64,000 nt of DNA from Planctomycetota bacterium (GTDB lineage Bacteria; Planctomycetota; Phycisphaerae; UBA1845; UTPLA1), in assembly GCA_016235815.1 (NCBI GenBank), contig JACRIM010000026.1, positions 1 through 64,000 of the forward strand, in the 5' to 3' direction. Below are positions 7,900-16,458 of the stretch, in pieces. Position 1 is the stretch's first letter. The number at the start of each line of letters is the position of its first letter. Position numbers and translations under genes: made by a program. Under the pieces are notes generated by a model. It did not search any database. It was not told the origin of the DNA and was given only the letters and a program-made list of their open reading frames with translations.

Positions 7900-9423
7900 A
7901 TGAACGACGTTCTGAAGAAACTCGGCATCGAACCTGTCAACCCCGGGGCCTTCAATGGTCGCTGGTTCGGCTCGGACTCAAAACTCGAATCCATCTCGCC
8001 CATCGACGGCAAACCGATCGCCGCCGTCATGCAGGCCACGCCCGCTGAATACGAGCAGGTCCTGGCCGCCGGCGTGAAGGCGTTTGAAACATGGCGGACC
8101 ACGCCTGCGCCGAAGCGCGGCGAACTTGTCCGCCAGCTCGGCAATGCGCTGCGAGAGTTGAAGGCTGAGCTTGGCGCGCTTGTCACCATGGAGATGGGCA
8201 AGATTCGCGCCGAGGGAGAAGGCGAAGTGCAGGAGATGATCGACATCTGCGACTTTGCGTGCGGCCTTTCGCGACAACTGTACGGACTCTCGATGCATTC
8301 CGAGCGCCCCGGCCATCGCATGTACGAGCAGTGGCATCCGCTTGGCGTCGTCGGCATCATCAGCGCGTTCAACTTTCCGGTGGCCGTCTGGGCGTGGAAC
8401 TCGGCGCTGGCCGCGGTCTGTGGCGATGTGTCGTTGTGGAAGCCGTCGAGCAAGACGCCTCTGACCGCTGTGGCCGTCACGAAGATCGCCGAGCGCGTCT
8501 GCCGGGATTTCGGCGTTGACCCGGCGATTTTCAGCCTGATCATCGGCAAGGGTTCGACCATCGGCGAGATGCTGATCAACGACCGGCGCATTCCGCTGGT
8601 ATCGGCCACAGGTTCGTGCCGCATGGGCTATCGCATCGGCGAGGTTGTCGGCAAGCGGCTGGGGCGGACGATTCTGGAGCTGGGCGGAAACAATGCCATC
8701 ATTGTGACACCCGAGGCCGACCTTGACCTCGCTGTGCGGGCGATTGTCTTTGGCTCCGTGGGCACGGCCGGCCAGCGTTGCACGAGCACGCGGCGCATCA
8801 TCGTGCATGAGAGCATTAAGAAGACGCTGACGGATCGCCTTATCGCGGCTTACAAGCAGGTGAAGATCGGCAACCCGCTGAGCGAAGGGACGCTCATGGG
8901 GCCGCTCATCGACACCGGCGCGGTCAACGACATGATGAACGCGCTCAAGAAGCTCAAGGAAGAGGGGGGGCAAATCCTCTGCGGCGGCGATGTGCTGTCG
9001 GGCGATGCCTATGCGGGCGGCTGTTATGTCTCGCCGGTCATCGCGTTCGCGGAGAACGAGTACAAGATCGTGCAGGAGGAAACTTTCGCGCCGATTCTTT
9101 ATGTCATTGGATACAAGACGCTGAACGACGCCATTGCGAAGCACAACGGCGTGCCGCAGGGCCTCTCGGGCGCGATCTTCACGCGAAACCTGCTGGAGGC
9201 TGAGCAGTTCCTCTCGGCGGCGGGCAGCGACTGCGGCATTGCCAACGTGAACATCGGCACCAGCGGCGCCGAGATCGGCGGGGCCTTCGGCGGCGAAAAG
9301 GAAACGGGCGGCGGCCGCGAGAGCGGCTCCGACAGTTGGAAGGCCTACATGCGCCGGCAGACGAACACGATCAACTACACGACGCAGTTGCCGCTGGCGC
9401 AGGGGATTAAGTTCGGGGATTAG
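7900..9423 (+). CDS. ALDH7-type 2-aminoadipate-semialdehyde dehydrogenase
   Basis: A 507-residue NAD(P)+ aldehyde dehydrogenase of the antiquitin (ALDH7A1/AmaB) type. It should oxidise 2-aminoadipate 6-semialdehyde, the product of Lat, to 2-aminoadipate. Seen directly: FNFPVAVWAWN, the general-base glutamate in LELGGNN (Glu260), the catalytic cysteine in GTAGQRCTSTRR (Cys294), and the ALDH7 C-terminal signature GGEKETGGGRESGSDSWK. The ATG at 7900 has GAGGA upstream; a GTG at 7876 would add eight residues. The last 21 or so bases of coding sequence (9387-9407) recur at 12519-12539, beyond the modification/nuclease operon. Confidence 0.92.
   Translation: MNDVLKKLGIEPVNPGAFNGRWFGSDSKLESISPIDGKPIAAVMQATPAEYEQVLAAGVKAFETWRTTPAPKRGELVRQLGNALRELKAELGALVTMEMGKIRAEGEGEVQEMIDICDFACGLSRQLYGLSMHSERPGHRMYEQWHPLGVVGIISAFNFPVAVWAWNSALAAVCGDVSLWKPSSKTPLTAVAVTKIAERVCRDFGVDPAIFSLIIGKGSTIGEMLINDRRIPLVSATGSCRMGYRIGEVVGKRLGRTILELGGNNAIIVTPEADLDLAVRAIVFGSVGTAGQRCTSTRRIIVHESIKKTLTDRLIAAYKQVKIGNPLSEGTLMGPLIDTGAVNDMMNALKKLKEEGGQILCGGDVLSGDAYAGGCYVSPVIAFAENEYKIVQEETFAPILYVIGYKTLNDAIAKHNGVPQGLSGAIFTRNLLEAEQFLSAAGSDCGIANVNIGTSGAEIGGAFGGEKETGGGRESGSDSWKAYMRRQTNTINYTTQLPLAQGIKFGD
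9387..9407 (+). repeat. 21-bp direct repeat, copy 1 (ALDH 3' end)
   Basis: This stretch encodes the LPLAQGI tail of the ALDH. A perfect copy lies at 12519-12539. The interval between the copies is exactly the modification/nuclease operon, so the pair looks like the ends of an inserted segment. Confidence 0.75.
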
Positions 9424-9427
9424 TCGG

Positions 9428-9457
9428 TTGACATTTTTCCGGGAACGCGTCAATAAT
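9428..9457 (+). promoter_or_regulatory. sigma70-type promoter for the modification/nuclease operon
   Basis: A perfect TTGACA (9428-9433) is followed after 18 bases by AATAAT (9452-9457), one change from TATAAT. It lies just past the ALDH stop codon and 55 bases before the methyltransferase ATG, inside the segment between the direct repeats, so the cargo seems to bring its own promoter. Confidence 0.65.
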
Positions 9458-9512
9458 CCATGCGGGCCGGCAATGTAATCTAGGCCGTCGCTCCAGACAG
9501 CGCGAGTCAGCA

Positions 9513-11324
9513 ATGGAAACACAGTTAGGTCGCATTCACAACGTCGATTGCGTCAAAGGGCTCTATTCTCTTCCGGCCGGATCAATCGACCTGGTTTTTG
9601 CCGACCCCCCGTTCAATATTGGCTACGACTATGACGTTTATGATGATCGCCGCAGCGTATGCGATTATTTGACATGGTCAAAACAATGGATCGAGGGTGT
9701 TCGGCACGCGTTAAAGGCCACGGGCACTTTCTGGCTGGCTATCGGCGACGAGTACGCGGCGGAGCTAAAAGTACTCTGCACGGGCGACTTAGGTTTCCAT
9801 TGTCGAAGCTGGGTGATCTGGTTTTACACCTTCGGCGTGCACTGCAACCAGAAATTCACCCGCAGCCACGCGCACTTGTTTCAATTCGTGAAAGACCCCC
9901 GGCGATTTACGTTTAATGCCTCTGAGATTCGCGTTCCCTCTGCCCGGCAACTGGTGTATGGGGACAAGCGGGCGGCTGCCGGAGGCCGAATGCCGGACGA
10001 CACATGGATGGTGCCAGCCGAATTGCCCAAGGACACGCCCCTGGCCAACGGATTCGTATTACGCCCGCAAGACATTCCCGATCGCTTCCCTCCTCATAGC
10101 GACACATGGTATTTCGCCCGAGTTGCCGGAACGTTTGCCGAGCGGCGCGGGTGGCATGGTTGCCAAATGCCGGAACAGCTCCTCGGGCGAATCATTCGAG
10201 CAAGCTCCAATGAAGGAGATGTGGTCTTGGATCCGTTCGGAGGAAGCGGCACGACTCTTGCTGTGGCAAAAAAACTTGGGCGCCGCTTCGTCGGGTTCGA
10301 GTTGTCGAAGAGCTACGCAATAAAAATTGAGGAGAGGCTCGCAGCGACGAACATCGGCGATCCACTTGTCGGCCCGGAAAATCCAGAATTGAGTTCTCCA
10401 ACAACAAAGTCCGGGCGGCGGTTGGTTACATCTCAACAGAAGTCGGCTTCGATTGAGAAATGGAATGTCTCTGACAGACTCATTTGCAGTGCTCCGGCCG
10501 CCCACGAAAAAGTAACCTGTGGGCAAGCGGCCGTTCCGAGCCGTGAATTGAGTACCGCAATTGCCGAGGCTTTTATCGCCTCTCACGATGGCTACTCTGC
10601 AGATCGCGTAGTTGCTGACCCGGAACTAAACGAGAGGTTTCTCGCAATTTGCACGAAGCGCGGGATACCGGGTGATGTTGCCGAATGGAATCGGGCGCTG
10701 CTTAATTTACGGAAGAAGGGCGCTCTTGCCGCCATTGATACCTCACGACGAACTTGCATGCGTGTGGCAGAGATGGATTCCTTTGTCTATGCAAGTGAAG
10801 TTGCATGGAAAACCGTTGAGAACTTGAAGGGGAGTTCGCTAGACGAGATCATTTGCGACCCTGAGCTCTCGGCGCTATTTGACAAGATCGCTCGTCGAAT
10901 ATCGCCGAACCGTTCTGTGTTTGAATATCGATGGGCCGCTTTGGCGGTTCGCAAGATGGTGGCGAAAGGCGACCGAATTCGCGGTCGTGTCGGGAGCCGA
11001 CTTTCCCGAATGACCCCCCTCGGCGCAAATGCGATTCTGCCTTCGGCGCAAGCGCACTACGTGTTATCGCATGATGACCAGCCGCTATTTGTCGGCTTGG
11101 CCGCGAATCTTCGACTTTGCACTTTTCTAGACCCATTACGAGTAGAAGCGGCGGCATCAGAACTCGGGGTTAAGAACTTTTCGTCGAGGCACGTACGACT
11201 CGCGTATCAGATACTCAATCCACTGGGCTTCAAGCGTACTGAGTTTGCTGCTGCGCGCAGGTTTGGACTGGTGGAAAGGCTTCACCCAATTGGAAATATC
11301 AAGCGACCGGAAAAGGTCGCTTAA
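9513..11324 (+). CDS. DNA methyltransferase (DPPF type) with long C-terminal extension
   Basis: Residues 1-285 form a beta-class amino-methyltransferase: the catalytic motif [11 protein letters not shown] is at 31-41 and the AdoMet motif [11 protein letters not shown] at 240-250, in the order typical of type II N6-adenine or N4-cytosine enzymes. It should methylate DNA at a specific site using AdoMet. Residues 286-345 are a linker. Residues 347-482 match, almost without gaps, residues 12-142 of the next gene product (DRVVAD.ELN, NR.LLN.RK, YRWAAL..RK). Residues 514-539 (HYVL...[12 protein letters not shown]) line up with the core of that protein's GIY-YIG domain but lack the downstream catalytic glutamate, so it looks like a decayed nuclease domain. 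Codons end in A or T more often than in the neighbours, consistent with transfer. Confidence 0.85.
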   Translation: METQLGRIHNVDCVKGLYSLPAGSIDLVFADPPFNIGYDYDVYDDRRSVCDYLTWSKQWIEGVRHALKATGTFWLAIGDEYAAELKVLCTGDLGFHCRSWVIWFYTFGVHCNQKFTRSHAHLFQFVKDPRRFTFNASEIRVPSARQLVYGDKRAAAGGRMPDDTWMVPAELPKDTPLANGFVLRPQDIPDRFPPHSDTWYFARVAGTFAERRGWHGCQMPEQLLGRIIRASSNEGDVVLDPFGGSGTTLAVAKKLGRRFVGFELSKSYAIKIEERLAATNIGDPLVGPENPELSSPTTKSGRRLVTSQQKSASIEKWNVSDRLICSAPAAHEKVTCGQAAVPSRELSTAIAEAFIASHDGYSADRVVADPELNERFLAICTKRGIPGDVAEWNRALLNLRKKGALAAIDTSRRTCMRVAEMDSFVYASEVAWKTVENLKGSSLDEIICDPELSALFDKIARRISPNRSVFEYRWAALAVRKMVAKGDRIRGRVGSRLSRMTPLGANAILPSAQAHYVLSHDDQPLFVGLAANLRLCTFLDPLRVEAAASELGVKNFSSRHVRLAYQILNPLGFKRTEFAAARRFGLVERLHPIGNIKRPEKVA

Positions 11325-11332
11325 ACAGGGCC

Positions 11333-12112
11333 ATGATCCCGAGAATTACCTCACAGGACCGGGAGTTGATCCGCCGAGCATTTCTTGCTGTTCGCAATAA
11401 TTGGCCCCCGGATCGTGTTGTCGCCGATTCGGAGTTAAACGCCGCCTTTCTCGTCGAATGCGAACGCCTGGGGGTTTCGGCACCCGATCGAGAGCGAAAT
11501 CGCGTGCTCCTCAATATCCGCAAAGCCGGTCTTCTTCAGGGGATCAAATCGCAGCGAACCACTTTCGCGAACCAGGACCAATATCAGTTTGCGGCCGAAA
11601 TCGCTGTCCGGCTTTTGGAACGACGGGATGGCGTGACGCTGGACGACATACTCTGTGATCCAAAACGGGTCGCGGAATTTGATCGCCTGGCCCAGGAAAT
11701 CGCGCCCGGCTTTTCACCGCTTCAATATCGCTGGGCCGCGCTTTCAATCAGAAAAAGTAGTGGGCTGAAACCCGAGCCCGCTTCACGAACTGTCCCCGCA
11801 ATTGAGGTGCGCCGCTTTGCCACGGCCGGTATCAACATTCGTGAATTGCCTGACGAAAATGGTGTTTACTTATTTCAGACAACGACGAAGTTATTGTATG
11901 TGGGCGAAGCCGCCAACCTTCGAGTCCGCTTAAGTGTTCACCTCGATCATTCTGACAATCGGCAATTGGCTCGGTGGATATGGGAAAATGAGAACGAGCC
12001 ACTATTCATCGAGTGCCATGTACTGCCTGCAGGCACTTCGAAGCGGACGCGCAGGGCGGTTGAGCTTGAATTCATCAGATCGCGGAAACCCGAATTTAAC
12101 ATCCAACGATAG
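11333..12112 (+). CDS. GIY-YIG endonuclease sharing the methyltransferase's accessory domain
   Basis: The 259-residue protein starts eight bases after the methyltransferase stop. Residues 12-142 are the domain shared with the methyltransferase. Residues 176-259 are a GIY-YIG nuclease: GVY (177-179) and YVG (189-191) form the two strands, EAANLRVRL supplies the conserved arginine, Glu244 in AVELEFI aligns with the metal-binding glutamate of UvrC-type domains, and PEFN closes the fold. With the methyltransferase this suggests a restriction-modification pair in which the shared domain gives both enzymes the same DNA specificity; that is inference. GIY-YIG restriction enzymes such as Eco29kI and Hpy188I are known, but I do not know this domain arrangement. 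A repair or homing nuclease is the alternative. Confidence 0.8.
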   Translation: MIPRITSQDRELIRRAFLAVRNNWPPDRVVADSELNAAFLVECERLGVSAPDRERNRVLLNIRKAGLLQGIKSQRTTFANQDQYQFAAEIAVRLLERRDGVTLDDILCDPKRVAEFDRLAQEIAPGFSPLQYRWAALSIRKSSGLKPEPASRTVPAIEVRRFATAGINIRELPDENGVYLFQTTTKLLYVGEAANLRVRLSVHLDHSDNRQLARWIWENENEPLFIECHVLPAGTSKRTRRAVELEFIRSRKPEFNIQR

Positions 12113-12124
12113 CAGGTGCAAAAC

Positions 12125-12469
12125 ATGTCCCCGCTCGACAAAGCTATTGCTTTCTGCGGTTCTTTTGAGGCCGAGTTGTTAGTCGAATTGATGATGCGAC
12201 ATTGGGCGCATCCAAACTGCGACGACCGTGAAGTGCGTGATCAGCTTGTGGAGGGAGCGGCCGAAGTACTTCAACGATCTAAACTGGGGGAACAACTTGT
12301 TGAAGGTTTGGCGCCTGGCGATATGAACTTTGTCGCGGCCGTATGGTGTTTTGAGCATTCACAGATAGTGGATTCGCTCGCCGAGAGTGTGGGTGAGCGC
12401 CGAGATTGGTTGTCGAAAATTCGCAGGGCGATTCCATCGTGCTTTTGTGACCCACACGACTTGGCATAG
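12125..12469 (+). CDS. third gene of the modification/nuclease operon, unknown
   Basis: It begins 12 bases after the nuclease stop (ATG at 12125 with AGG upstream) and encodes 114 residues, acidic and mostly helical, with several cysteines (for example CFEHSQ and CFCDP near the C-terminus) and a tryptophan-rich middle. There is no signal peptide and no membrane segment. I recognise no family. Its place inside the direct-repeat-bounded segment, in the same operon, suggests an accessory role, for instance a controller, inhibitor or stabiliser of the nuclease. It does not look like a helix-turn-helix C protein. Confidence 0.6.
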   Translation: MSPLDKAIAFCGSFEAELLVELMMRHWAHPNCDDREVRDQLVEGAAEVLQRSKLGEQLVEGLAPGDMNFVAAVWCFEHSQIVDSLAESVGERRDWLSKIRRAIPSCFCDPHDLA

Positions 12470-12518
12470 CCATTGTGATTCTCGCGGCCTCTTCCCTCGT
12501 GTTTGGGCAAGCGGTGCG

Positions 12519-12539
12519 GTTGCCGCTGGCGCAGGGGAT
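12519..12539 (+). repeat. 21-bp direct repeat, copy 2
   Basis: Perfect copy of 9387-9407. In the frame matching the ALDH it again reads LPLAQGI, but there is no ALDH similarity upstream of it, and after it the sequence diverges at once. It marks the right end of the inserted segment. Confidence 0.75.
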
Positions 12540-12611
12540 CAATTGGACCTTTGTTGCTTGCCTCGCTCGGATTGTAAGCGCGTGCCATAATGAACCATTT
12601 GGAGCATTGGC

Positions 12612-12836
12612 GTGGCTGAGAATGGGTGGCGAAACCGAATTGTGTGCGACCCACAACTGCGCCATGGAGAACCCTGCATCGCGGGAACGAGAATCGCTGT
12701 TTCCGTGATCGTCGCCAGCCTCGCGGATATGGATAAGGACGCGCTCTTAAAGCAATTCCCGCAGCTGGCGATTGAGGATATTCAGGCCGCGTTGTATTAC
12801 GCCGCAGAAGCCTCCCACGCGACCCTTGTCTGTTAG
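12612..12836 (+). CDS. DUF433 antitoxin-like protein, orphan
   Basis: A GTG start with GGAG seven bases upstream opens 74 residues of the DUF433 pattern: RIVCDPQLRHGEPCIAGTRI, a short helix pair, then DALLKQFPQLAIEDIQAALYYAAE. DUF433 proteins have a winged-helix-like fold and are usually the antitoxin partner of a DUF5615 PIN-like toxin. No such toxin follows here, so the gene is an orphan, a solitary regulator or the remnant of a pair. Compare the complete pair at 62.6-63.3 kb. Confidence 0.75.
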   Translation: MAENGWRNRIVCDPQLRHGEPCIAGTRIAVSVIVASLADMDKDALLKQFPQLAIEDIQAALYYAAEASHATLVC

Positions 12837-12917
12837 ACGTTTACTCACCTATTCGCAATCTCTATTATCATTAGCCCCTCATCCGCACATGAGCCTCTTG
12901 TCCAAGGAGCCGGGAAC

Positions 12918-14420
12918 ATGAAAAAGTCCTTACTTATCTACGCAACTCTAATCCTCCTCTGCGCGTCGTCTACGCTTCGCGCGCAGAACTGGCCTGCCTT
13001 TCGGGGGCCGCTGGCCACGGGTGAGGGGCCGGGGTGTCATCCGCCGACGGAGTGGAGTGAGGAGAAGAACATTAAGTGGAGGGTGGCGATTCCGGGTCGC
13101 GGTCATGCGACGCCGATCATCTGGGGCGATCGTATTTACATTCAGACCGCGATCGAGACGCAGAAGGATGCGCCCGATGCGCCGAAGGCTGAGGAGCGCG
13201 AGGATGATGCTCCGCCGCCGCAACCGCAAGAGGGTGAGCGACGACGCGGCAATCGGCCGCCTCGCGACAACCCGGGCGGGGATGCGCCGTCGGCGAGCGC
13301 ATTCAACCAGCCCGGTGATCAGCCGCCGCCCGAGGGTGAGCGGCGGCGCGGTCGCGGGCAAGGTGGCGGCGGCGGGCGTGGGCCTGGTGGTGGTCGCGGT
13401 CCTCGGCCGGCACCGACGAAGCTCTACGAATTCAAAGTGCTCGCTCTCGATCGCGCCACGGGCAAGACGATCTGGGACACCACGGTCTGCGAGGAGCGCC
13501 CGCATGAGGCCGGCCACAACGATTCTACGCAGGCGTCGAACTCGCCCGTCACCGACGGTAAGCACCTCTACGCCTTTTTCGGTTCGCGCGGGGTCTATTG
13601 CCTTTCCATGGACGGCAAGGTCAAGTGGAAGGCCGATCTTGGCAAGATGAAGACGCGCAACGGCTTCGGCGAGGGCAGCTCGCCGGCGCTGCATGGCGAC
13701 ACGCTCGTCATCGACTGGGATCACGAGGGCGATGACTTCATCGTGGCCTTCGACAAGAAGACCGGCAAGGAAAAGTGGCGCGTCGCTCGCGACGAGCACA
13801 CCAACTGGTCCACGCCGCTGGTGGTGGAGGCCAACGGCAAGGCGCAGGTCGTCGTCTCGGCGACCGGGGCCATTCGCTCGTATGACCTGGCCACCGGCAA
13901 GGAGATCTGGAGTTGCAAGGGCATGACCGAAAGCGTCATCCCCTCGCCGATGGTGCTCGACGATCTGCTCATCGCCATCAGCGGCTTCCGCGGGGCGGCC
14001 TGCGTGGCGATCAAGTACAAAGAGGCCAAGGGCGACGTCACGGGGACCGAGACAATCGCATGGCAGTATGACAAAAACACGCCGTATGTCCCCTCGGCCA
14101 CCCTGCTAAACGGCAGGCTCTACTTCCTCGAGAACACGAAGCCGATGGTGACGTGCCTCGATGCCAAGAGCGGAAAGCCGGTCTTCACCAAGCAGCGCCT
14201 CTCGGGGCTGGATAGCATTTACTCCTCGCTGGTCGGCGCGGGCGGGCATGTGTACATCGTCGGCCGCAACGGCACCACGGTGGTGCTGAAGGATGGCGAC
14301 GAGTTCACCGTCGCGGCGACGAACAAGCTGGACGACGGCTTCGACGCCAGCCCGGCGATGGTCGGGGATGAGTTGTATCTTCGCGGTCGGGAGCATTTGT
14401 ATTGCATTAAAAAGTCGTGA
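12918..14420 (+). CDS. secreted PQQ-like beta-propeller protein
   Basis: A 500-residue protein with a clear signal peptide (residues 1-22, cut after LRA), followed by QNWPAFRGP, the usual opening of planctomycete PQQ-like propellers. Blades recur with the tryptophan-docking pattern DRATGKTIWDT, MDGKVKWKA, KKTGKEKWRV, LATGKEIWS and AKSGKPVFT. Residues about 85-158 are an arginine/glycine/proline-rich low-complexity insert between the first and second blades. It probably acts in the periplasm or on the surface as a scaffold or binding protein. No PQQ-dehydrogenase catalytic residues are evident, so enzymatic activity is doubtful. The start has AAGGAG upstream. Confidence 0.85.
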   Translation: MKKSLLIYATLILLCASSTLRAQNWPAFRGPLATGEGPGCHPPTEWSEEKNIKWRVAIPGRGHATPIIWGDRIYIQTAIETQKDAPDAPKAEEREDDAPPPQPQEGERRRGNRPPRDNPGGDAPSASAFNQPGDQPPPEGERRRGRGQGGGGGRGPGGGRGPRPAPTKLYEFKVLALDRATGKTIWDTTVCEERPHEAGHNDSTQASNSPVTDGKHLYAFFGSRGVYCLSMDGKVKWKADLGKMKTRNGFGEGSSPALHGDTLVIDWDHEGDDFIVAFDKKTGKEKWRVARDEHTNWSTPLVVEANGKAQVVVSATGAIRSYDLATGKEIWSCKGMTESVIPSPMVLDDLLIAISGFRGAACVAIKYKEAKGDVTGTETIAWQYDKNTPYVPSATLLNGRLYFLENTKPMVTCLDAKSGKPVFTKQRLSGLDSIYSSLVGAGGHVYIVGRNGTTVVLKDGDEFTVAATNKLDDGFDASPAMVGDELYLRGREHLYCIKKS

Positions 14421-14452
14421 GACCTGAGTCTTGAGGCGCACAGGAGTCGCGA

Positions 14453-15070
14453 ATGGCGCGGAAGGACCAAGTTGAGCGCGAACAACGCGGCCTCACACAT
14501 TCGCGTGTGATTTTCGCGCATCATTTGATTCTGCACGGGTACGGGCATTGGCTGCCTAATGACTCACGGGGCAGCGGTTCCACCGAAGTGCGCGAAGAAA
14601 AGTTGGTTGCGCTGGGCGACGTTCATCACGGTCGTCGCCGCGTGCAGCCCTCGCGTGAGACGTTAAAGGGGTTCTACCGCAAGGCGGAACCGCTTCTCGA
14701 ACACGCCCCTATTTGGTTTGATGACGCGAAGAGGCAAGCCCTTGGCGGCGCATTTGGCGAAACAATCCGGCAAGAACGGTACACGGTGTGGGTGTGCGTG
14801 ATTCTCAGGAATCACGCGCATTTTTGTATCCGGCGTCACCGTGACAATGCGACCATTATGTGGCGCAGACTCGCGGAGGAGTCGTCACGCGTGCTTCGCC
14901 TCTTCGCGGGGGTTGGCGCGGGGCACCCGGTCTGGTCCAAACGTCCATACAAGGTCTTCCTATACGATCGAGGAGATGTTGCCCGCGTAATCGATTACAT
15001 CGAAAACAACCCGGTCAAAGAAGGGCTTTCGAAGCAGGAGTGGCTATTCGTGACTCGTTTGGGTTTATGA
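14453..15070 (+). CDS. RAYT-like (Y1/IS200-type) transposase
   Basis: The 205-residue protein has the Y1-transposase layout of REP-associated tyrosine transposases. The N-terminal strand reads HLILHGYGHWLPNDSRGS, the HUH-type metal motif appears as NHAHFCIR (about residue 122), and the C-terminal YIENNPVKEGL contains the candidate catalytic tyrosine. Such enzymes cut single-stranded DNA next to REP palindromes. No IS ends are seen around the gene, so it is probably a domesticated single-copy RAYT. It could be responsible for the palindromic repeats in this window; that is inference. The start has AGGAG at a good spacing. Confidence 0.75.
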   Translation: MARKDQVEREQRGLTHSRVIFAHHLILHGYGHWLPNDSRGSGSTEVREEKLVALGDVHHGRRRVQPSRETLKGFYRKAEPLLEHAPIWFDDAKRQALGGAFGETIRQERYTVWVCVILRNHAHFCIRRHRDNATIMWRRLAEESSRVLRLFAGVGAGHPVWSKRPYKVFLYDRGDVARVIDYIENNPVKEGLSKQEWLFVTRLGL

Positions 15071-15150
15071 CGCGAAGAGGCAAGCAATTCAATTTGTTTC
15101 TGTGGTGGAGTGGGCCACGCGCAAGTTCGCTTGAAAAGGCAAGGTCACTT

Positions 15151-16428
15151 ATGCGACTAACTCTTGGAATTGTGGTTCTTGCGATTGCCGGAGTCGCGCA
15201 ATTGCAGGCGGACGATGCGGTTGAACTAACGTTTATCGTCGCTGGGCCGAAGGGGATGGCGGAGGCGGAGGTGATTCATGTTTCGGGGAATGTCGATTCC
15301 CTTGGGGCGTGGGCGGCGGATGGGTTGCAGCTTCAACGGCAGGGGGATGGGCGGTTTGCGGGGACGTTCAGCGTGCCGACCGGGACGCGGGTGGAGTTCA
15401 AGTTCACGCTCGGCTCGTGGGAGGGTGTGGAGAAGACGGCGGCGGGTGGGGATGTTCCGAATCGGACGCTCACGGCGTTGGCGAGCGGCACGCACGAGTT
15501 CACGGTGGCCCGCTGGGGGAATCAGCCGCAGAAGTCGTCGATTGTGGGGGGTGTTCGCTATCACCAGAAGTTCGCGTCGAAGATTTTGAAGAATGAGCGG
15601 ACGCTCATCGTCTATCTGCCGCCCGGGTATGACGCGGGCAAGGGTGGGGCGAATGAGTCACGCGCGGCGGCGGGTCGTGAGTCAAATGGTGGGTTGAGTA
15701 CAACCCGCCCTACGAAAGGCGAGGCGCGTGAAAAGGGAGGACTCCGATACCCGGTGCTCTATATGCACGACGGGCAGAATCTTTTTGACGCGGGGTCGTC
15801 GTTCATCGGGGTCGAGTGGCAGGTGGATGAAACGGTCGAACGATTGATAAAAGAGGGGAAGATCCCGCCGATCATTGTGGTGGGGATTTACAACAATGCC
15901 GAACGGATGAATGAGTACACGCCGACGCGCGATGCGGAGCGAAAGGCCGGCGGACACGGGGAGAAGTATGCGCGGTTCGTGATCGAGGAGGTCAAGCCGT
16001 TCATCGACAAGACGTATCGCACGAGGCCGGGGCGCGAGGATACGGCGGTGGCGGGGTCGTCTCTGGGCGGGTTGATTTCGTTGTACATGGGCGTGGAGCA
16101 TGGCGACGTGTTTTCGAAGTGCGGCGTGATTTCGCCGGCGCTGATGTGGGATGAGTCGTCGCTGCTAAACAAGATTGCGACGAAGCCGGAGGTGCTCAAG
16201 GGGCTGCGCATCTGGTTGGACATGGGCACGAAGGAGGGCAGCTCGCTGGAGTCGTTCAAGCGGGCGACGGATCACACGCAGCGGCTGGTGAAGATTATGA
16301 AAAAGGGCGGGCTGCGCGAGGGGGTGGACTTCAAGTACATGGAAGTCGAGGGGGCCGTGCACAACGAGGGGGCGTGGGCGGAGCGGTTTGATCGGGTATT
16401 GGTGTTTTTGTATGGGGAGGGGAAGTAG
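15151..16428 (+). CDS. secreted esterase with N-terminal starch-binding-like domain
   Basis: The ATG at 15151 opens a signal peptide (residues 1-20, cut after LQA). Residues 25-115 resemble a CBM20/CBM48-type module (VSGNVDSLGAW...FKFTLGSWEGVE). Residues about 130-425 are an esterase-D-type alpha/beta hydrolase: YLPPGYD, VLYMHDGQNLFD, the nucleophile elbow AGSSLGG (Ser304) and the terminal histidine in VHNEGAW (His404). It probably cleaves ester bonds on polysaccharides or siderophore-like substrates outside the cytoplasm. Between GYDAGKG and RYPVLYM there is an extra stretch of about 35 residues, partly encoded by a palindromic repeat (15688-15710). A longer frame from 14860 overlaps the transposase and is not used. 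Confidence 0.85.
   Translation: MRLTLGIVVLAIAGVAQLQADDAVELTFIVAGPKGMAEAEVIHVSGNVDSLGAWAADGLQLQRQGDGRFAGTFSVPTGTRVEFKFTLGSWEGVEKTAAGGDVPNRTLTALASGTHEFTVARWGNQPQKSSIVGGVRYHQKFASKILKNERTLIVYLPPGYDAGKGGANESRAAAGRESNGGLSTTRPTKGEAREKGGLRYPVLYMHDGQNLFDAGSSFIGVEWQVDETVERLIKEGKIPPIIVVGIYNNAERMNEYTPTRDAERKAGGHGEKYARFVIEEVKPFIDKTYRTRPGREDTAVAGSSLGGLISLYMGVEHGDVFSKCGVISPALMWDESSLLNKIATKPEVLKGLRIWLDMGTKEGSSLESFKRATDHTQRLVKIMKKGGLREGVDFKYMEVEGAVHNEGAWAERFDRVLVFLYGEGK
15688..15710. repeat. palindromic repeat inserted in frame in the esterase
   Basis: GGTGGGTTG and CAACCCGCC flank an AGTA centre. The repeat encodes part of the extra GGLSTTRPT stretch just before a core beta-strand of the hydrolase. Confidence 0.55.
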
Positions 16429-16458
16429 GGGGTGATAACTGAGGGGCTGGGGTGGTTT

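Noticed and set aside
7978-9522. 514-codon minus-strand frame over the ALDH gene
   Set aside because: The plus-strand ALDH has all catalytic motifs; this frame is a shadow.
14860-15150. long N-terminal extension of the esterase
   Set aside because: Overlaps the transposase gene in another frame and would bury the signal peptide at 15151.
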